Both the position numbers and the translations under genes were made by a program. 10,813 nucleotides of DNA, taken from assembly GCA_903888395.1 (NCBI GenBank), contig CAISTO010000287.1, positions 1 through 10,813 of the forward strand, given 5' to 3'. Positions 6,655-10,813 of the stretch are shown piece after piece; within the stretch, counting starts at the first letter, position 1, and every line of letters begins with the position of its first letter. The DNA is from an uncultured Bacteroidota bacterium. Its GTDB lineage: Bacteria; Bacteroidota; Bacteroidia; UKL13-3. The notes under the pieces are model-generated. The model was not told the DNA's origin. It did not search any database and saw only the letters and a program-made list of their open reading frames with translations.

Positions 6655-7479
6655 TTAAATATTGCTTTTATAATTATCAATAGCATTCCTCACATTTCCG
6701 TGCTTTTTAAGCAATTGTTTTGCTTTAGCTTCAGAAATATTCAGTTCGCCCATGATCATTTTAATGCCACGGTCTATTAGTTTATGATTGCTAAGTTGCA
6801 TGTCCACCATTTTATTTCCTTTTACCTTTCCAAGCTTAATCATTACGCTGGTACTAATCAAATTCAAAACTAGCTTTTGGGCAGTTCCAGCTTTCATTCT
6901 TGTACTTCCCGTTACAAACTCTGGCCCAACTATTACTTCTATTGGAAATTGTGCTTCTGCAGCTATTGAACTATTTTTATTACAAACAATACAAGCAGTT
7001 TTATTGCCATTTTTATTTGCTTTTTGCAACGCACCTAATACATAAGGCGTAGAACCACTTGCAGCTATTCCAATAATAAAATCGTTAGGGGTAACATGGT
7101 AATTTTCTAAATCTTTCCAACCTTGTTTGGTATCGTCTTCGGCAAATTCTACTGCTTTTCTAATGGCTTGATCGCCACCTGCAATAATGCCAATTACCAA
7201 ACCCTGAGGAACACCAAAAGTAGGTGGACATTCACTTGCATCTACTATTCCTAGGCGTCCACTTGTGCCTGCGCCAAGATAAAACAACCTGCCACCTTTT
7301 TGCATTTGAACATGTGCTTCGTTGATTACTTTTTTTATTTTTGGTAATACTTTTTTTATTGCCAACGGAACAGTTTGGTCCTGTTCGTTCATACTTTTTA
7401 GTAATTCATCAGTGCTCATTTTTTCTAAGTTATGATAAAGCGAGCTTTGTTCTGTAGTTCTTGAATTTTTTATGGCCAT
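6655..7479 (-). CDS. murQ: N-acetylmuramic acid 6-phosphate etherase
   Basis: MurQ cleaves the lactyl ether of MurNAc-6-phosphate, giving GlcNAc-6-phosphate and D-lactate, a cytoplasmic step of cell-wall recycling. The 274-residue product has the SIS-domain signature YLGAGTSGRLGIVDASECPPTFG (67-89), AVEFAEDD (109-116), GIAASGSTPYV (137-147) and GSTRMKAGTAQK (191-202). E83 and E114 coincide with the catalytic glutamates known in E. coli MurQ. A C-terminal helical region (ISEAKAKQLLKKHGNVRNAI) completes the fold. Length is normal to slightly short. The gene stands alone: convergent with the HmuY-like operon and divergent from the Ctp protease gene. I see no perfect TAnnTTTG ahead of it; TATTATTTG about 45 nt upstream has one base too many between TA and TTTG. 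Confidence 0.96.
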   Translation of the reverse strand: MAIKNSRTTEQSSLYHNLEKMSTDELLKSMNEQDQTVPLAIKKVLPKIKKVINEAHVQMQKGGRLFYLGAGTSGRLGIVDASECPPTFGVPQGLVIGIIAGGDQAIRKAVEFAEDDTKQGWKDLENYHVTPNDFIIGIAASGSTPYVLGALQKANKNGNKTACIVCNKNSSIAAEAQFPIEVIVGPEFVTGSTRMKAGTAQKLVLNLISTSVMIKLGKVKGNKMVDMQLSNHKLIDRGIKMIMGELNISEAKAKQLLKKHGNVRNAIDNYKSNI

Positions 7480-7543
7480 AATTTGTAAAATAAATACTTT
7501 TTTAGGTTTAATAGCAAATAATACTGCAAAAGCAACTTATTGT

Positions 7544-7588
7544 ATTTGAATTGATAATTCATTTTTAAAACAATTTATCAATACAAAT
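7544..7588. promoter_or_regulatory. Imperfect dyad between divergent murQ and ctp genes
   Basis: ATTTGAATTGATAA (7544-7557) and TTATCAATACAAAT (7575-7588) are inverted with one mismatch in 14, separated by 17 bp. The right arm ends six bases before the -7 element of the protease gene, so the dyad covers its -33 region. It could be an operator serving one or both divergent genes, or an AT-rich coincidence. Confidence 0.35.
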
Positions 7589-7593
7589 GCTAT

Positions 7594-7601
7594 TATATTT
7601 G
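7594..7601 (+). promoter_or_regulatory. Promoter -7 element of the S41 protease gene
   Basis: TATATTTG is a perfect TAnnTTTG match. It ends 23 bases before the ATG at 7625, predicting a leader of about 17-20 nt. No clear TTTG was found in the -33 region. Confidence 0.65.
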
Positions 7602-7624
7602 CGCAGCAATTTAAAAAATAATAC

Positions 7625-9217
7625 ATGAATAACAGTTTTCAAAAATGGCAACCATTTATATACGGAATATTAATATCTTTAGGAATTGGAATTGGATTCA
7701 TTCTCAGACCATCAGGTGCCGCAAAAATGATTGGCTCGCAAAATAAATTCAATGAATTATTGGGAATTATTCAAAGCGAATATGTAGACACCGTAAATTT
7801 AGATGAAATAGAAACTGAAACTTTCAATGAATTATTGAATAAACTAGATCCACATTCAGTGTATATACCTGCCAAAGATTTGCAGGCTGCAAATGAACCT
7901 TTAGACGGAAATTTTGAAGGAATAGGAGTGGAGTTTAATATAGTAAACGACACCATTATGGTAGTTTCGGCTATTAGTGGCGGTCCTTCGGCCGATTTGG
8001 GAATACAAAGTGGCGATAGAATTATAAAAGCCGATACTACTCATTTGACAGGTGTAAAAATTACCAATGAACAAGTAGTAAAAAACCTAAGAGGAAAAAA
8101 AGGTAGCAGTGTTTTGCTTACCATTTACAGGCCAAGTAATAAACAAAAAATTGAATATAATATTACCCGAAATACCATTCCTATTTATAGCATCGATGCT
8201 AGTTTTATGTTAGATAATAAAACTGGTTATTTAAAAATAAGCAGATTTGGAGCTACTACACACCAAGAGTTTTTAGATGCCATTGCAAAGCTAAAAAAAG
8301 AAAATATGCAAAGTTTGGTATTAGATTTAAGAGGTAATCCTGGTGGTTATTTAAAAGCTGCGAATGACATTGTAGATGAATTACTGAACGATGGAAAACT
8401 AATAGTTTATACGCAAGGACGTGCCAAACCAAAGCAAACTTATTTAACTGAAAAAGAAGGAATATTTGAAGACGGAAAGTTAGCAGTTTTAATTGATGAA
8501 GGTTCGGCTAGTGCCAGCGAAATAGTAAGTGGCGCTATTCAGGATTGGGATCGTGGATTAATCATAGGCCGTAGAAGTTTTGGTAAGGGATTAGTGCAAG
8601 AACCTTTTGAATTAAGTGATGGCAGTGCCATTAGGTTAACTATAGCTAGGTATTATACACCCAGTGGACGCTGTATTCAAAAAAAATACAGTGATGGTTA
8701 CGATAAATATGAAGAAGATTTATTGAACAGATTTGAAAATGGGGAGTTAGAAAACGAACTGAAAAACACCATTAACGATACTACAAAATATTATACTAAA
8801 ATAAAAAACAGAGTGGTTTATAGTGGTGGTGGTATTTCGCCCGACTATAAAGTAACCATTGATACTTCATTCAACACAAGGTTTTTAACGCATGTGGCCG
8901 CCTCGGGTTTGTTAAATAAAGCAGCCTACCAATATGTAGATGCCAATAGAAACAATTTGAACAATTATAAATCAGTTGAAAACTTTATTACCAAGTTTGA
9001 AGTGAGTAATGAATTAATAAACCAGTTAATTACAATGGCACAAAACGATAAAATTACTCAACCTACTGAGGCAGACATGGCACGTTCTGGTGCATTTATA
9101 AAGCAACAGTTAAAAGCCCTTATTGCTCGTCAAATATGGCGAGATGGTGGTTATTTTAAAGTAATTAGTATGAAAGATAAAACCATTCAAAAAGCAATTT
9201 TGGAATTAGGTAAATAA
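7625..9217 (+). CDS. S41 family C-terminal processing protease (Ctp/Prc type)
   Basis: The 530-residue serine protease has an N-terminal hydrophobic anchor (about 11-28), an alpha-helical segment, a PDZ domain (about 97-168, GIGVEF to VLLTIYRP) and the S41 core. The core contains LVLDLRGNPGGYL, then EGSASASEIVSGA, then IGRRSFGKGLVQ. S296 and K321 are the expected Ser-Lys dyad; their 25-residue spacing equals that of E. coli Prc (S452/K477). A C-terminal region of about 150 residues follows. Anchored in the inner membrane facing the periplasm, such enzymes trim or degrade envelope proteins from their C-termini, with the PDZ domain gating the active site. It is divergent from murQ, has its own promoter and ends at a bidirectional terminator. 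Its substrates are unknown. Confidence 0.94.
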   Translation: MNNSFQKWQPFIYGILISLGIGIGFILRPSGAAKMIGSQNKFNELLGIIQSEYVDTVNLDEIETETFNELLNKLDPHSVYIPAKDLQAANEPLDGNFEGIGVEFNIVNDTIMVVSAISGGPSADLGIQSGDRIIKADTTHLTGVKITNEQVVKNLRGKKGSSVLLTIYRPSNKQKIEYNITRNTIPIYSIDASFMLDNKTGYLKISRFGATTHQEFLDAIAKLKKENMQSLVLDLRGNPGGYLKAANDIVDELLNDGKLIVYTQGRAKPKQTYLTEKEGIFEDGKLAVLIDEGSASASEIVSGAIQDWDRGLIIGRRSFGKGLVQEPFELSDGSAIRLTIARYYTPSGRCIQKKYSDGYDKYEEDLLNRFENGELENELKNTINDTTKYYTKIKNRVVYSGGGISPDYKVTIDTSFNTRFLTHVAASGLLNKAAYQYVDANRNNLNNYKSVENFITKFEVSNELINQLITMAQNDKITQPTEADMARSGAFIKQQLKALIARQIWRDGGYFKVISMKDKTIQKAILELGK

Positions 9218-9243
9218 TTATTATTATTTATAGTTTAATCAAC

Positions 9244-9273
9244 AAAAAAAGTATCATCATGGATGCTTTTTTT
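9244..9273. terminator. Bidirectional intrinsic terminator
   Basis: AAAAAAAGTATC (9244-9255) pairs with GATGCTTTTTTT (9262-9273), with one T-G mismatch (a wobble in plus-strand RNA), around the loop ATCATG. The A-tract on one side and T-tract on the other suit termination of both convergent genes, the protease ending at 9217 and the VanZ-like gene ending at 9288. An alternative perfect stem pairs GTATCA (9251-9256) with TGATAC (9274-9279). Confidence 0.7.
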
Positions 9274-9287
9274 TGATACCAATGATG

Positions 9288-9671
9288 CTATTTTTTATTA
9301 AGTTTCCAAATTAAAATTAACCAAGCCAAAGCACATCCAATGGTATTAGCTAGCATGTCTAAATAATCGAAACTACGGTTTGTAAATAAAGTGGCTTGCA
9401 GTATTTCAATAATAATTCCAAACACTGTTCCTATTAAAAATGCTGGTAAAATTATTTGAAAACTGCTTTTATAATCATCAAGTTTTTGGGTTGCTATGGC
9501 AATTAAAAACGTTTCAGTTCCAAATAACAGCATATGAGCTAATTTATCAATTCCGAATAAGTCTGTAAATGAAAATTGAGGAATATTATGTCCGTTAGTT
9601 CCGCATAAAAAAGTGGCTAAAATTGCCCATAAGTAGGCGTATTTGTATGTTTTAAGATGCTGAAGTACCAT
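9288..9671 (-). CDS. VanZ-like family membrane protein
   Basis: The 127-residue product has four predicted membrane helices (about 10-27, 43-61, 71-93 and 106-123). It carries conserved VanZ-family polar positions: DKLAH (42-46), GIIIEILQ (85-92), the R99 region, and DMLANTIG (105-112). The family is named for a teicoplanin-resistance protein, but most members have no defined function, and nothing here points to antibiotic resistance. Length is typical for short stand-alone members. The ATG at 9671 lies five bases after a perfect -7 element. The gene converges on the S41 protease gene and is divergent from the metallophosphoesterase gene. Confidence 0.87.
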   Translation of the reverse strand: MVLQHLKTYKYAYLWAILATFLCGTNGHNIPQFSFTDLFGIDKLAHMLLFGTETFLIAIATQKLDDYKSSFQIILPAFLIGTVFGIIIEILQATLFTNRSFDYLDMLANTIGCALAWLILIWKLNKK

Positions 9672-9676
9672 GGTTT

Positions 9677-9684
9677 CAAAGGTA
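9677..9684 (-). promoter_or_regulatory. Promoter -7 element of the VanZ-like gene
   Basis: The minus strand reads TACCTTTG, a perfect TAnnTTTG match, five bases before the ATG at 9671. As with the O-methyltransferase gene, this predicts a leaderless or nearly leaderless mRNA. Confidence 0.6.
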
Positions 9685-9686
9685 TT

Positions 9687-9725
9687 TTTTTAAATAAATA
9701 ACTTAACAATTTATTTATTTAAAAA
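9687..9725. repeat. 15-bp AT-only inverted repeat in a divergent promoter region
   Basis: TTTTTAAATAAATAA (9687-9701) and TTATTTATTTAAAAA (9711-9725) are exact reverse complements around a nine-base spacer. It lies upstream of the -7 elements of both divergent genes. It could bind a nucleoid or regulatory protein, or act as an UP-like element, but low complexity makes chance more likely than for a mixed sequence. Confidence 0.4.
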
Positions 9726-9739
9726 TGAAATAATAAATG

Positions 9740-9747
9740 CAAGTTTG
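9740..9747 (+). promoter_or_regulatory. Probable -7 element of the metallophosphoesterase gene
   Basis: CAAGTTTG is one mismatch from TAnnTTTG. It ends 18 bases before the ATG at 9766, a spacing like that of rbfA. It overlaps the upstream in-frame TTG at 9745, which argues against that TTG as the start. Confidence 0.4.
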
Positions 9748-9765
9748 CAAAACCTATATATTATA

Positions 9766-10608
9766 ATGAGTAAACGTAAACTTAAATTAGCAGTATTGTC
9801 CGACATTCACTTAGGAACGTATGGTTGCCAGGCTAAAGCTGTAAATAAATATTTAAAATCAATAGAACCAGAAATATTGGTTTTAAATGGTGATATTATA
9901 GATATATGGCAATTTAGCAAACATTATTGGCCCAAAAGCCACATGAAAGTGGTTCAACGAATTTTTAAAATGTTGGGCAACGGAACTAAAATATATTACT
10001 TAACAGGTAACCACGATGAAATGCTGCGAAAATTTACCGATTTTAACTTAGGGAATTTAGAAGTATTAAATAAATTGGTATTAGAGTTAGATGGTAAAAA
10101 AGCATGGTTTTTTCATGGCGATGTTTTTGATATAACCATGAAACATAGCAAATGGTTGGCTAAATTAGGTGCCGTTGGATACGATTTTTTGATCATATTA
10201 AACAGCATTGCTAATTTTATTTCCGAAAAAATACTGAGAAGAGGAAGGTTGTCATTTTCACAAAAAGTAAAACAAGGTTTTAAAAGTGCCATTAAGTTTA
10301 TTGACGATTTTGAGGAAACAGCTGTGCAGGTTGCCATTGAAAAGAAATACGATTATGTAGTTTGTGGTCATATTCACCACCCAATTATCAAACATTTTCC
10401 CACCAATTATGGAACTATTACCTATTTAAACAGTGGCGATTGGGTAGAAAACCTAACGGCTTTAGAATATAATAATGGCAATTGGAGTTTATACCATCAT
10501 ATAGTGGAGCCAGAAACAGAACAAGAATTATTAGAACAAAAAGAGGAAGAATTAACAGAAAACGCTATGCTAAACATGGATGAGCTGTTAAAAAATATAG
10601 TAAAATAA
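9766..10608 (+). CDS. LpxH/COG2908-type metallophosphoesterase
   Basis: The 280-residue product is a calcineurin-like phosphoesterase with all five metal motifs: SDIHLG (D13, H15), NGDIID (D43), TGNHDE (N82, H83), FHGD (H117) and CGHIHH (H202, H204). This set and the overall pattern fit the UDP-2,3-diacylglucosamine diphosphatase group. LpxH in that group removes UMP to make lipid X in lipid A synthesis at the cytoplasmic face of the inner membrane. A basic, partly hydrophobic insert (about 130-175) lies where LpxH-type enzymes have their helical lid. The ATG at 9766 (MSKRKLK) is preferred to the TTG at 9745, which overlaps a promoter-like element. The C-terminus is a glutamate-rich helix. 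Divergent phosphoesterases share these motifs, so the exact substrate is likely but not certain, and no symbol is given. Confidence 0.85.
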   Translation: MSKRKLKLAVLSDIHLGTYGCQAKAVNKYLKSIEPEILVLNGDIIDIWQFSKHYWPKSHMKVVQRIFKMLGNGTKIYYLTGNHDEMLRKFTDFNLGNLEVLNKLVLELDGKKAWFFHGDVFDITMKHSKWLAKLGAVGYDFLIILNSIANFISEKILRRGRLSFSQKVKQGFKSAIKFIDDFEETAVQVAIEKKYDYVVCGHIHHPIIKHFPTNYGTITYLNSGDWVENLTALEYNNGNWSLYHHIVEPETEQELLEQKEEELTENAMLNMDELLKNIVK

Positions 10609-10618
10609 TTTCACACCT

Positions 10619-10661
10619 GTCAGACGATTAGTTGGCTTAAGCAAAGCCAAGGCGTCAGACG
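10619..10661. repeat. Hairpin between two direct GTCAGACG copies
   Basis: TTGGCTT (10632-10638) and AAGCCAA (10644-10650) form a perfect seven-pair stem with loop AAGCA. It is flanked by direct copies of GTCAGACG at 10619-10626 and 10654-10661. GACG (10623-10626) can also pair with CGTC (10653-10656) as an outer stem. It is more GC-rich than its surroundings and lies between convergent genes. It may be a REP-like element or help end transcription, though the nearest T-run begins only at 10672. Confidence 0.5.
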
Positions 10662-10676
10662 GTTTAATAAATTTTT

Positions 10677-10813
10677 TTAACAACCGCAGCCTTTTAATTT
10701 TTTTACTGTTCCGTCTTTATAAATAATTTCACTGGCTTTTACTTTTTCATTGTATAAAATAGTAAATTTTAAATCACCGTTTTTCCAACGTTCCTTTTTA
10801 GTTAATTTACCAT
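10677..10813 (-). CDS. C-terminal fragment, possible MORN/YwqK-like repeat protein
   Basis: Only the last 44 codons and the stop (10677-10679) are inside the window; the gene runs off the right edge. The visible residues alternate charged and aromatic positions (ERWKNGDLKFTILYNEKVKA, then EIIYKDGTVKKLKG) with the W-K-NG and Y-DG spacing of MORN or YwqK-type beta-hairpin repeats. The protein ends GCGC, a C-X-C terminus. The uninterrupted frame and typical codon use make it a credible gene end. Function cannot be assigned from so short a piece. Confidence 0.5.
   Translation of the reverse strand, partial: GKLTKKERWKNGDLKFTILYNEKVKASEIIYKDGTVKKLKGCGC

Noticed and set aside
6788..7045. Plus-strand 85-codon frame inside murQ
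   Set aside because: Antisense to the conserved MurQ core; its hydrophobic appearance is the complement of MurQ codons.
9288..9671. Glycopeptide resistance gene
   Set aside because: VanZ-family resemblance alone does not imply resistance; no other van genes are nearby and short VanZ-like proteins are common in this phylum.
9745..9765. Seven-residue extension of the phosphoesterase from TTG at 9745
   Set aside because: It overlaps a promoter-like element, and the ATG at 9766 starts directly before the first conserved strand.

Overview
The window looks like chromosomal DNA from a low-GC member of the Bacteroidota. Three things support this: a type A type-IX-secretion sorting domain on one secreted protein, several copies of the Bacteroidota -7 promoter element TAnnTTTG just ahead of genes, and family members (O-methyltransferase, COG2908 phosphatase, HmuY-like proteins) that read like those of this phylum. 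I cannot place it below phylum. No rRNA, tRNA, CRISPR array, transposase or phage gene was seen.

Layout. Positions 1-1858 (minus strand) hold a class I methyltransferase cut by the left edge, rbfA (ribosome maturation) and a cation-dependent O-methyltransferase. Positions 2096-6514 (plus strand) form a compact three-gene operon: a HmuY-like protein with a type IX sorting tail, a TonB-dependent outer-membrane receptor, and a HmuY-like lipoprotein. Positions 6515-6654 hold an intergenic repeat: tandem TTGNNNA heptads interrupted by a 23-bp element I recall as dispersed in many genomes. murQ (peptidoglycan recycling) follows on the minus strand, divergent from a Ctp/S41 protease gene (7625-9217, plus). 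A bidirectional terminator separates the protease gene from a convergent VanZ-like membrane protein gene (9288-9671, minus). That gene is divergent from an LpxH/COG2908-type metallophosphoesterase gene (9766-10608, plus). After a small hairpin and repeat region, the right edge cuts a minus-strand gene of which only the last 44 codons are visible.

The three-gene operon is the most distinctive part. Its order (surface protein, TonB receptor, surface protein) resembles the hmuY-hmuR haem-uptake arrangement of Porphyromonas. Here two paralogous HmuY-like proteins flank the receptor, each appears to contain two tandem HmuY-like units, and each would reach the surface by a different anchor. The second and third genes have no suitable ATG start. 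A perfect 13-bp hairpin lies within the receptor's signal-peptide codons. Haem as the ligand is an inference from family resemblance. The other genes are cell-envelope and translation housekeeping functions.
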